Part shown: positions 55,964-64,000 of the stretch, piece after piece | Numbering within the stretch: the first letter of the stretch is position 1 | Layout: each line of letters starts with the position of its first letter | DNA from: Leuctra nigra | Taxonomy: Eukaryota; Arthropoda; Insecta; Plecoptera; Leuctridae | Direction: 5' to 3' | DNA: 64,000 nt | Assembly: GCA_934045905.1 (NCBI GenBank) | Contig: OW203771.1 | Coordinates: 310,001 to 374,000 of the forward strand | Position numbers and translations under genes: made by a program | Notes under the pieces: model-generated | Database searches by the model: none | Told to the model about the DNA's origin: nothing | What the model saw: only the letters and a program-made list of their open reading frames with translations

Positions 55964-58900
55964 CCTTGCCGTTGAAGAAGTCCTGCAGGAGTTTCTGGAC
56001 CTTCGGGATGCGCGTCGAACCCCCGACAAGTACGATGTCGTGCACCTGACGGACAAAACACAATCAGAAACCTTGGACTGATAGCCAGTATCTTCCGGTG
56101 GCACTGGGAAAGTTTATTCATAGTTTGCATCAGCTTGTTTTGTTTTATAGTTATATATAAACAATGTAAAAAAGTTTATTTTCGGCCATATTGGTGTACA
56201 GTTGTCAAGCCGATTGAAACTAATTATGATCGGTTGGTCGAAGATATAGTTTGTTAACGAGTGGTTTTATAATACGACTTCTTTTGCAGCCTACAATTGC
56301 ACAAATAGCCATAAATAAAATTTAAAAAAAACCGAAACAGATCGACAGCAATTCTGACAAGTACCACCAAGATGGCCGCGCAACAATGAGATGAAGTGAC
56401 GTGCAAACTATGAATTGTTCTTCATTCGTAAGCGACCTTTCAACACTTGAAGGCAAATGACAGGACAAAGACGCCAATTAACCCTCAGAAATGCAGGGTT
56501 TTCTTTGCTCCTTTATTGTTATGGAGGGAGGAAGAGGCAGAGGATGGAACAGCCCAAGTAGGAGTAGAAAATAGATATTTGTAACAGGAAATAGACTTTC
56601 ACTGCTACAAAATCCAGGAGGAACGTACTACAGAAAACTCATTGCGACATACGATAAGACCTCAACGTTTTGTTAAGATTACTGTACAATGAAGTGTTTT
56701 TTTTAACTTCGAGGTCGTGATGTACTACTCCAGGAGGCCAAGTCTTGAAACTTACGCCTTCAGGACGCAAACGCTCTAGGACGTCATAAAGTCCCATTTA
56801 CTGTAAGAATGATGACCTTGAAATCTACCTTTAACTGTTTAGCTTAATTTTGAATAAGGTTTTATGACTGTATAATATATGTAATAATAATTATAATGTT
56901 AATAAATTGTTTCCAATAGATTTCTGGATGACAATCAAATAAGTGGCTTGACTCTATGTTTCAATGTCGATCACTCTTACAGTAAATAGGACTTGTTGAC
57001 GTCGGAGAGCGTTTGCGTCCTGAAGGCGTAAGTTTCAAGACTTGGCCTCCAGTAAGTGGCATAATTTAGTCACATCTGACCTTTACACAAGATGTGATTA
57101 AATATTACAAAGTTATGTTCTCCGTTTCAAAGATTTGCTTCAAATGTGTCTTATTCGTCTCAAATTGTCCAATATTTGAGTTGGTAAAATAGAACAGATT
57201 CTGAACCTAGAATTGGTAAGATTTGGATAATTTTCTACTTACTAGAGAAATAAGAAGGCAATTGAATCTCTAGATTATTGGAATTGCATAGTGCACTTGA
57301 CTTGTTAAACAGAGGCTTCTCAATGTATAGAAAGTGCTGCATAATGTTTACCTGCGCCTTGTCCATCTTGGCGTCTCGCAGCGACTTCTCCACCGGCTCC
57401 ATGGTCGACCTGAACAGATCGGCATTGAGCTCCTCAAACCTGGCTCGGGTGACGCTCGTGTAGAAGTCAATGCCCTCGAAGAGCGAGTCGATCTCGATGC
57501 TGGCCTGCGTCGAGGACGAGAGCGTACGCTTGGCGCGCTCGCACGCGGTGCGCAGACGACGCAGCGCGCGCTTGTTGCTGGTCAAGTCCTTCTTGTACTT
57601 GCGCTTGAATTCCTGCGCAACAGACACAAGGTCAGTCGGTTGTAATCGCGTTCTGGGTGTGCCAGATTAATTTCAATAGGAATTTTACTGAAGAATATTT
57701 GAGCTAAATTACATATTTTTGTGGTGAAAAAGAAAATTAATGTAAATTGTAAAGCCACTAACAGCCTCATACTCAAAAGAAGTTGCGTCCGCAAGTACAT
57801 ATTTGCGGATGTCAGTCCTCGACACCACAAGACCGTGTGCTAGTAATCTTATGGACCGAATCCAGTGGACTCTGGTCACTTGCGTCGATAAATCTGGACA
57901 TTCTTTTGAGCATGAGGCTGTAAGAAAATAACATTGGGGTAGTCTTCTTTACATAACATTACAAATCATATTTATGGTCTATGGAAGTACAAAGAATAAA
58001 GAATACAAAGAAAGAAATTTGTCCTGTAGTCCTGTAAAAATAAAACACTTCAAAAATCTCAGCTTAGTTATATCAAATTCAATTTGTATTTTTATATTTT
58101 GATAGTGGAGAAAATGGCATGTAAAAAATGTGACAAAATGTATGACACTAATGTACAGTATTGTTGCCAATTTAGCAAGAAATAATTTCACTGAAATTCG
58201 AATGTTTAACATTAGAAGAATGAATCACACTTGAAACTTTTTGTCCCACAACAAAAAAATCATTTCCGAGTGCCTCTCTCTTCTCGTCACTTGGCCCAAG
58301 TAAAACCGGTATTGGAACAAAACGGATTGGCTGGTGCCGGTGGTCAAATTACTTGACATTAATCCTTGTTGTCATCAATGAAATCAGAGCTCGCCCACTA
58401 GAGTTGGCATCTATCGGCTTCCTTCTCATCTTATTTACGTCTGGTGTGAAAACTAGACTGCAACTGACCTGCACAAAGTGGTTGACCATTCGGTTATCAA
58501 AGTCCTCGCCACCGAGATGAGTGTCGCCGGCCGTCGACTTCACCTCGAAGATGCCATCCTCGATGGTGAGGATCGAGACGTCAAACGTGCCGCCGCCGAG
58601 ATCAAAGATCAGCACGTTCCGTTCCCCGTGGCCCTGAACAGAGCATATGTTGTTAGTTCTGTATTCTCAACAGAGCCGAGACTCCAGCAGTGGAAATGTT
58701 AGTTAATGTACACCCACCTCCAAGTGTCCGTACTGTGTTTCTCATAAGGGGCTGTGCTTAAAGGACGTCACACTAAAAATGGGATATTTTGACACCCCCC
58801 TCCCCCCTGTCACGCTGTGTCACACTTTTCGAGACCCCCCCCCCCCCCTAAAAGGACGTCACAAATCTATCTCTACCCCCCCTTAAATAGAATATTTTTG

Positions 58901-61552
58901 ACTGTAAAATGTATCAGAATTTCTTGTTTTTAGCGAAAATTCCGGTCCCGACGTATAAACTGAAATTTAAAATGCTTGAAAATATCTATATCAAAACGTG
59001 ACGTCCTACTGCCTCCAGTACCCCCCCCTCCCCCCTGTCACACTGTGTCCCATACTGGTGCACCCCCCCCTCCCCCCCTGAAGCGTGACGTCCTTTATGC
59101 ACAGCCCCTAAGAGCACAATGTATAAACCGGTAGGAACACTTGGAGGTGGGTGTACACTCGGCACTACAAAAGTTGATCAGTGAACAACTTTCAAAGACT
59201 GCTGGTCATGTTCCGTATCAATCAATGCTTGCTATTATCATTGAAATGTGAGGTCACCTACTAGAGTGAGACAATGAGATCGCTTGGACTGACTTCTGAT
59301 TGTGCAATCAATTTTAGTTGTGCCAAGTGTACCTACACTTTGTCCGGCTCACTGATATCAATAGAACAAATAGGTGAGGGTAGGTAGTTCTTTCTATGTT
59401 TTGAGGCCAGGGTTAGGTAAGGGTTTCTAAACGGAGGTAGTTTTAAAAAAATGCCCATTATCGACAATCATTTCAAGCTAACTAAATAACCCCACACACT
59501 GGAGTACTACATTACGACCTCATAAATTATATGACATTTATCTTAATGAAGGTCACTTTGAGGTTGTAATGTGTACTCCAATACGTGGCATTATTTAGTG
59601 TGGGCTTGAAATATCATTATAACCGCTAGGTATTATCTTCTTTTTTAACTGTTATTCAAGACAAGACTAAAACAGAACTTTGACATGAATGGTAGAGAAT
59701 TTTTCAAGCGATTTATTGAATTCTATCTTTGAAAGAATAATGGGATTATTTTGTCACCTTATGCAGGCCTCTTCAATCTAAGTCTAGTACAATATTGTTT
59801 GTAAAACTTTCGAAGTGTCTATTGTTTGTGTAATAACCACAGGAAGTGATAATCTATCAGCCTATCTGTTTCTACTTCCCTAACAATAGAATAGACCTCC
59901 ATTTGACACAAGCATGTTAAAATAGGCAAGATTGGAACCTTAAGTCTTACCATTACACTCACATTGTTAGGATTCATGGTCAATTGTATAATTTTAACCT
60001 TTAATCAGGGTTGAAAGCTAGAAAGAGTTGTTTGGTAATAATCCGCATAGTTTTTGCCTGCTACAAACCATCGTGTCAGTTCATTTTAACAAGTTAGGTT
60101 CGAAATCGAACATAAACGTAGTCCATCAGATCGATTTAGCAAATCAATTTGATTTCTAACCCAAATGCCTTACAATTCATGATTGAAAACTGTTCTGGGA
60201 ATATGATCCAAACTAAAAGCCTCTCTTGTTAGTTTATTTGTGCAATTTAGACAGCTTTAATAGATGAAGGTACCTAGGTAATTCAGTTTACGAAAGCCCC
60301 ATACATGGTCAATCTTTCTTGATGACTTATGTCAAGCCAGGTGACCTTGGCACGAAGGATTTCTGTCCAGGTTTTAATTCTAAGTTCACTGAAAGCCCCA
60401 CACATGATCAAACTCCCAGGTGTGTCAATGTGAAGTAAGATTGTCATTCTAAATTGACTGCATTTGGGCCACTTTAAGTATGAAAACTCAGGATATCATG
60501 CAATTTGATAATTATTAGGTAGGTACTCAAACCTTCATTCTAGGCAGCACTTTCTCTAGACCCTGAATATCACTACCTAATTAGATGAGGGACCTTGTTT
60601 TTATGTATTGTATTCCTTTAGCTTTGATTTTGCCAAGGGTGTATTAATTTCTTGTTCTGTTTTTTACTCTACTTGCACTATCATCTGATGACTAAGGTCA
60701 GTTGAAGGGCCAAACATTTGTGTACAGACCGACCTCACTGATGATGAATAAACTAATAAGGACTAAGGAGTATAATTACCATGACTTTCTTGTCCAGTCC
60801 GTAAGCAATAGCAGCGGCTGTGGGCTCGTTGATGATTCTGAGAACGTTGAGTCCCGAGATGGCGCCGGCATCTTTGGTGGCCTGTCGTTGGGAGTCGTTA
60901 AAATACGCCGGAACGGTGATTACGGCGTTCGTCACGGTCTTTCCCAGGTACGCCTCCGCAGTCTCCTTCATCTTCGTGAGAACCATGGAGCTCACTTCCT
61001 CGGGGAAGAAAGTCTTCGTCTCTCCTTTGTAAGCCACTTCGATCTTGGGCTTGGTGGCGTCGTTTACGACGTTGAATGGCCAGTGTTTCATGTCGGCTTG
61101 GACGGTGGCATCGTCGAAACGGCGGCCGATAAGTCGCTTGGCGTCTGAAATGAGTAGCGAATCATTAGAAGGCAGAATTGATGATGAAATCGGTAATTAG
61201 TCATCCAATGACACCGCCCCAAGGACAGAATGATAAGGCAAAATTCACAAAAAAATGCGATTACCTACCTAGGTATAATGTACCTACTACCTACCTAGGT
61301 AGGGTAGTACCGAAATTAACTGATGGGAAATGAGTGTGGCTTACCGAATATCGTGTTATTTGGATTCATGGCGACTTGGTTCTTGGCGGCATCGCCAATA
61401 AGTCGCTCTGTGTCTGTAAATGCGACATAACTTGGCGTGGTGCGGTTTCCTTGGTCGTTGGCGATGATCTCGACTTTTCCGTGTTGGAAAACGCCGACAC
61501 ACGAGTAGGTCGTGCCCAAATCAATACCCACGGCAGGTGATTTCAATGCCAT
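50859..61552 (-). CDS. Hsc70-4: Heat shock cognate 70 kDa protein, cytosolic (Hsc70-4 type)
   Basis: Eight exons: 61345-61552, 60780-61144, 58469-58633, 57352-57612, 55892-56045, 53605-53885, 52047-52325, 50859-51104. All phases agree; 652 aa. N-terminal ATPase signatures [26 protein letters not shown] and [13 protein letters not shown]; linker [16 protein letters not shown]; substrate-binding domain; [16 protein letters not shown] tail ending GPTIEEVD, the TPR-docking motif of cytosolic Hsp70s. Folds nascent and misfolded proteins with J-proteins and exchange factors. Seven introns mark it as a cognate rather than the typical intronless inducible hsp70. Coding exons are strongly GC-biased against AT-rich introns, fitting high expression. 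Confidence 0.97.
51383..51600. mobile_element. MITE family 1, near-complete copy in Hsc70 intron 7
   Basis: TA, CACTCGGCACAACAAAAATTG on the left; right end TAAGTTGTGACAAGTG, slightly diverged. Confidence 0.8.
52873..53096. mobile_element. MITE with GGTTGTTCAC termini in Hsc70 intron 6
   Basis: Ends GGGTTGTTCACTGCC and TGCGTGAACAACCC, ATTG nearby on both sides. The interior has three ATTGGTT/ATTGGCT-type motifs. Flanked by related text (AGAATGTATTCTA at about 52743 and 53119). Confidence 0.65.
54558..55288. mobile_element. hAT-like element (TAGGGTTGGGA termini) in Hsc70 intron 5
   Basis: 731 bp with ends TAGGGTTGGGATTCGAT and ATCGATGTCAAGTCCCAACCCTA (split: CCCAACCCTA outermost). Subterminal clusters of TCGATGTC/GACATCGA. 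The flanks ATTATTAC and ATTATTAT are similar but in low-complexity DNA. Confidence 0.75.
55441..55830. mobile_element. hAT-type MITE (TAGTGATGGC termini) in Hsc70 intron 5
   Basis: 390 bp with ends TAGTGATGGCA and TGCCATCACTA (approximate) and a perfect 8-bp duplication GTCCTGTC (55433-55440, 55831-55838). It ends only about 60 bp from exon 5. Confidence 0.93.
56116..56415. mobile_element. MITE family 3 copy in Hsc70 intron 4
   Basis: Ends ATTCATAGTTTGCATCAGC and ACGTGCAAACTATGAAT. It shares the ACCAAGATGGCCGCGCAACA interior with 24537-24840. Confidence 0.75.
56425..56645. repeat. Dispersed repeat, relative of 42078-42310
   Basis: Follows directly after the family 3 MITE. Shares blocks in the same order with 42078-42310. 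Confidence 0.5.
56734..57049. mobile_element. MITE, family 4b (GAGGCCAAGTCTTG termini), nested in a family 2 copy
   Basis: 316 bp with ends GAGGCCAAGTCTTGAAACTT and AAGTTTCAAGACTTGGCCTC, flanked by CAG on both sides (56731-56733, 57050-57052). The long inverted ends include TACGCCTTCAGGACGCAAAC. The surrounding text (ACTACTCCAG, TAAGTGGCATAATTTAG) is a split family 2 end. Confidence 0.85.
57762..57920. mobile_element. MITE, family 5 (CAGCCTCATRCTCAAAAGAA), TAA-flanked
   Basis: 159 bp with ends CAGCCTCATACTCAAAAGAA and TTCTTTTGAGCATGAGGCTG and a TAA duplication (57759-57761, 57921-57923), typical of PIF/Harbinger. It sits inside another dispersed repeat (57690-58280). Confidence 0.88.
58290..58440. 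repeat. Dispersed repeat shared with 16970-17110
   Basis: ACGGATTGGCTGGTG, TTGACA, AATCCTTGTT and AATCAGAGCTC occur in order in both places. The latter shows the same layout (GGTCACCTACTAGA-like) as MITE family 1, so it may be a distant relative. Confidence 0.55.
58709..59155. mobile_element. Inverted-end element interrupted by a Harbinger-like MITE
   Basis: TACACCCACCTCCAAGTG at 58709-58726 and CACTTGGAGGTGGGTGTA at 59138-59155 are exact mirrors. The element at 58748-59108 fills most of the inside. Its right TA is shared with the next MITE. Confidence 0.75.
58748..59108. mobile_element. Harbinger-like MITE (GGGGCTGTGC termini), TAA-flanked
   Basis: 361 bp with ends GGGGCTGTGCTTAAAGGACG and CGTCCTTTATGCACAGCCCC, TAA on both sides (58745-58747, 59109-59111). 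C-rich tracts and GACGTCAC repeats lie inside. Confidence 0.88.
59154..59331. mobile_element. MITE family 1 copy in Hsc70 intron 2
   Basis: TA, CACTCGGCACTACAAAAGTTG on the left; AATTTTAGTTGTGCCAAGTG, TA on the right. The right inner part is shortened. Confidence 0.82.
59485..59605. mobile_element. MITE family 2 copy
   Basis: AATAACCCCACACACTGGAGTAC pairs with GTACTCCAATACGTGGCATTATT (each cut to its core here). Confidence 0.65.
59606..60779. other. Remainder of Hsc70 intron 2
   Basis: AT-rich intron DNA. Two related short segments (CGAAAGCCCCATACATGGTC at 60293, TGAAAGCCCCACACATGATC at 60390) look like a small tandem duplication. Nothing else was seen. Confidence 0.45.
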
Positions 61553-61679
61553 TTTTAAATATTTTGTGAAATTAAGTTATAATAAGTCGAGTTGAGACTA
61601 GAGAAACGATATCGACGCCCGGCCTGAAGAGAATGAACTGACTTGCAAGATGCAAAATGGCGAAATGACCGAGAAATGA

Positions 61680-61702
61680 GAATGTTCCAGAAATTTCCAG
61701 AA
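61680..61702 (-). promoter_or_regulatory. Perfect five-unit heat-shock element
   Basis: GAA-TG-TTC-CA-GAA-AT-TTC-CA-GAA: five alternating nGAAn units without mismatch, 128 bp before the Hsc70 start codon. A TCAGT initiator-like sequence lies about 40 bp downstream on the minus strand (near 61640), placing the site in the proximal promoter. Confidence 0.85.
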
Positions 61703-62640
61703 CGCACATGTGCTACGGGGTCTTCATTTCCGCCGCCAATGCTACAATAGATAATACCACATTTATTTAAATAAAGAATATTTCAATATTTGCAAGTTAA
61801 AAAAAAATTATTAACATTTACATGCGTAATACTTTAAAAATAATACCACGAAAGAGAACCCATGAAAAATAATAGAGAAATTCAGCTCTTTACTTGACTA
61901 GTTATGTTGACGTCATGGCCGAGAATGAGCATGGAAGCATTTCCAACGCTATGATTGGTTGCACGCGTTTAGCGCGAATATATAAACGCGTTTTGAAACG
62001 TACATTCTAGAACCTTCCATTTTATAAATAAATTGTAAATGTAGGTACCTATAAGTCGAGAGTGACCGGACCTACTCTACATATTTATTTATTTGATGAT
62101 GGATTGCCAACTTACCTATCAACATCAAGAATGTATAATTTTGCACAATTTTATTTAAATCCAGGATATTAACAAATTATGTATTATAATTATGATTTAT
62201 GAATTTCAATGATTTGATTCATATCAAAAAGATTCTTATTTAGCAAAGAAAATGATATTTTAACTCTAGCTGAAATTTGGAAATTACCTGTTTGGGAGAA
62301 CGAATAGAATGATGTCCCTTGAAATGCAATTAAAATCAGAAAGAAAACAATTCCAAATGAAAAATCTGAAATCAGCTACTTTCCGTGAATCGATTTCCGC
62401 AGCTGTTCAGTATCAGTACCAAGGTTTTTAATTAGTTTCAAGTTGAGAGGGAAATGAATGATGGGAAGGTCCCCCACTGACCCCCTCCTTCCCAACGTCC
62501 ATCCTTACCTAATCATCATCAAAACATTCATCCGTCAATAAACACCATTAAAAACCACAATTATTTTCTATAAAATGTATTTAATATTAGATTTCACACA
62601 TTCAATACAGCTAATAATAACATATACCTGAGCTCTAAAT
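61703..62640. other. Upstream region of Hsc70 / 3' flank of DNAJC8
   Basis: Apart from the heat-shock elements and the TATA-like box, it contains a LINE-like piece at 62455-62520 and an ATTAAA-type polyadenylation candidate for DNAJC8 near 62581 (minus strand). Confidence 0.45.
61976..62017. promoter_or_regulatory. Second heat-shock element next to a TATA-like box
   Basis: TTC-TA-GAA-CC-TTC at 62005-62017 is a perfect three-unit element. AATATATAAACGCG at 61974-61987 can act as a TATA box on either strand; an ATTGG (inverted CCAAT) lies at 61956. This may be an upstream inducible promoter for Hsc70 or the start of a divergent transcript. Confidence 0.55.
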
Positions 62641-62715
62641 CCTACATGAGCGAATAATGCAAAATGAAATTCAATTGACAGCTTATGTACAAGACGCCGA
62701 GATCGCGTGAGATGA

Positions 62716-62850
62716 TTATCTCGACTCGGCTTTGTGTTTCGGGGGTTTGAAGCCGCCCTTTGAGCTCTTCTTCGCCTTCTTGACTTTGCCGGCCGTGGAG
62801 CTTCCTGCTTGGAAGGCTTGCCAACTGTTTACGCGGTTCTGGCGAGATTC
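62716..62850 (-). CDS. DNAJC8: DnaJ homolog subfamily C member 8, last coding exon (partial)
   Basis: One exon of 135 nt with acceptor at 62851-62852 and a TAA stop. It encodes 44 residues: ESRQNRVNSWQAFQ, a lysine-rich KVKKAKKSSKGG, then FKPPKHKAESR. This matches the DNAJC8 C-terminus, which has SRxxRVxSWxxFQ, a lysine-rich tract and RPPKxKxE. DNAJC8 is a nuclear J-domain co-chaperone linked to the spliceosome. The J domain and other exons must lie beyond the right edge, or in unrecognised DNA to 64000. Same strand as Hsc70, ending about 1.2 kb from its start. Confidence 0.72.
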   Translation of the reverse strand, partial: ESRQNRVNSWQAFQAGSSTAGKVKKAKKSSKGGFKPPKHKAESR

Positions 62851-63025
62851 CTGCGAAGAAAACATTCGGGTTAGCAAATAATCAGCGGCTGGAACCGAAA
62901 GAACCTTTATTTTTATAGAAACCGGAACCCTGATTACTAAAGTTCGTTCACTGTAAGAATAATGATCCGTAATGGCGGCCGTGTACTACTTTAGTCTAGC
63001 GAACGTATACCTACACATGTAATCA

Positions 63026-63860
63026 ATATAATAATAATAGCTGGTTCCAATTTAATGGGTCAGGGGGTGGGTGTTCCCACTAACACTAGGGCCGCAGGAC
63101 TACTGGAGACCGGCTGGCCACGCCTGGCGTCTCCTCCTCGTCTTCTTCTTCTTCCTCCACTTCCAATTGTTCCACAAATTGCCTCCACCTTGATCTGTCC
63201 TCCCACTGTCTTTCAGCCTCCAACTCACTCTAAAGCCGCTTTCACATAACACGCGTTTCGCGTCTTCTTCAAAATAAAATCACCGCTTTGCTAGAACCAT
63301 TCACATTACCTCGACGAGGACGCGGCGCGGATTATAAGCACCTTGGTTTCGCCTTGATTAGAGGAGGCCGTGGAAAACAGAATGTTGATATAAATTTATT
63401 ATTTTTGTTATCTAGTAATAATTTGTGTGTTATTAGATGGAATAATATGCACAGGTATGTAATTATATAGTCTTATTTTATACATGACGTAGTCGCACTT
63501 GATTGGCTGCTAAGTTGTGACGTCATTTTCGCCGCACGCCTTACTTCAAAAAACCTCCCGACAATCGAGGTGAGGCGGCGAGAAAAAAAAACGCTTGCGG
63601 CGAAATTTTCGGTGGTTTTGATTGGTCAATAAAAAAGACGTGAAACGCAAAACGCGTGTTATGTGAAAGCGGCTTAACTTCCTCCTCTCTCCAAAACATC
63701 CTCCTTAATAACTCCAATCCACCTCTCTCTTGGTCTTCCTACCTACTCTACGTGGTCCCGAAGTAGCCGACTCAAACACCCGCCGTGGCATAAGCCCTGT
63801 TCCCATCCTCTTCATGTGGCCAAACCACCGATGATTATGATTATCATGACTACCCATGAT
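63026..63860 (-). repeat. Truncated LINE (second family), interrupted by a MITE
   Basis: From right to left the minus strand reads HRWFGHMKRMGTGLMPRRVFE and GRPRERWIGVIKEDVLE-like text (63690-63840), typical of the C-terminus of RTE/CR1-type reverse transcriptases. After the MITE come WEDRSRWRQFVEQLEVEEEE and a 3' UTR ending TTGGAACCAGCTATTATTATT (63026-63055). Stops and frame breaks mark it as dead. It shares its 3' end with 21770-22050. Confidence 0.7.
63234..63674. mobile_element. Harbinger-like MITE (AGCCGCTTTCACATAACACG termini), TAA-flanked
   Basis: 441 bp with ends AGCCGCTTTCACATAACACG and CGTGTTATGTGAAAGCGGCT and TAA on both sides (63231-63233, 63675-63677). Inserted in the LINE remnant. 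Confidence 0.93.
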
Positions 63861-64000
63861 TATCACCTAATTTTGATTATTTATTTCTTAGTCAATCACA
63901 GAATGACGAATGGACTTATAAGAGATGAGAGCTATCCAGTGTACAATAATGCAGACAAACAGAACTGTCTTGGATGGTCTCACTACCTGGCAATCAAAGA

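Overview
This is AT-rich animal nuclear DNA, almost certainly from an arthropod and most likely an insect. Genes are split by GT-AG introns, one gene encodes a cytosolic Hsc70 ending in EEVD, and the non-coding DNA is packed with transposons. A hemipteran host would fit the protein flavour and the many TAGGTACC-type runs, but the sequence does not prove it. No bacterial operon, CRISPR array or complete tRNA or rRNA gene was seen.

Layout. (1) 0.8-10.3 kb: a two-ORF non-LTR retrotransposon on the minus strand. Its ORF2 is cut in the reverse transcriptase by a very young Ty3/gypsy LTR element (2240-7318) with identical LTRs and a 5-bp target-site duplication. (2) 10.3-16.8 kb: no genes, a field of MITEs, several with readable 8-bp hAT duplications. 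(3) 16.9-31.2 kb: a minus-strand gene of at least seven coding exons encoding an SR-rich, probably nuclear protein that I do not recognise. Its introns hold a roughly 31-copy 41-bp minisatellite, a 5S-rRNA-derived SINE, nested hAT elements and partial exon duplications. (4) 32.2-36.4 kb: a minus-strand five-exon gene resembling the calcium-responsive transcription factor (CARF) family. (5) 36.9-39.7 kb: prefoldin subunit 1 on the plus strand, head-to-head with the CARF-like gene. (6) 39.7-50.3 kb: repeats, including a 1.2-kb TTAA-flanked foldback element, tandem copies of an unclassified repeat, two copies of a 159-bp hairpin element and an ankyrin pseudogene fragment. (7) 50.3-62.0 kb: an eight-exon Hsc70 gene on the minus strand with heat-shock elements upstream. 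(8) 62.7-62.9 kb: the last exon of a DNAJC8-like gene on the minus strand, followed by LINE debris broken by a Harbinger-like MITE.

Three of the four recognisable host genes are protein-folding factors: Hsc70, a J-domain co-chaperone and a prefoldin subunit. Exon coordinates were derived by hand from GT/AG sites, reading phase and protein similarity; they close in frame for Hsc70 (652 aa), prefoldin 1 (123 aa) and the CARF-like gene (349 aa). The strongest unusual signals are the nested retrotransposons, a minisatellite whose unit is built from a splice acceptor, a perfect 138-bp inverted repeat, donor-bearing partial exon duplications, and nested elements whose duplications let insertion order be read directly.
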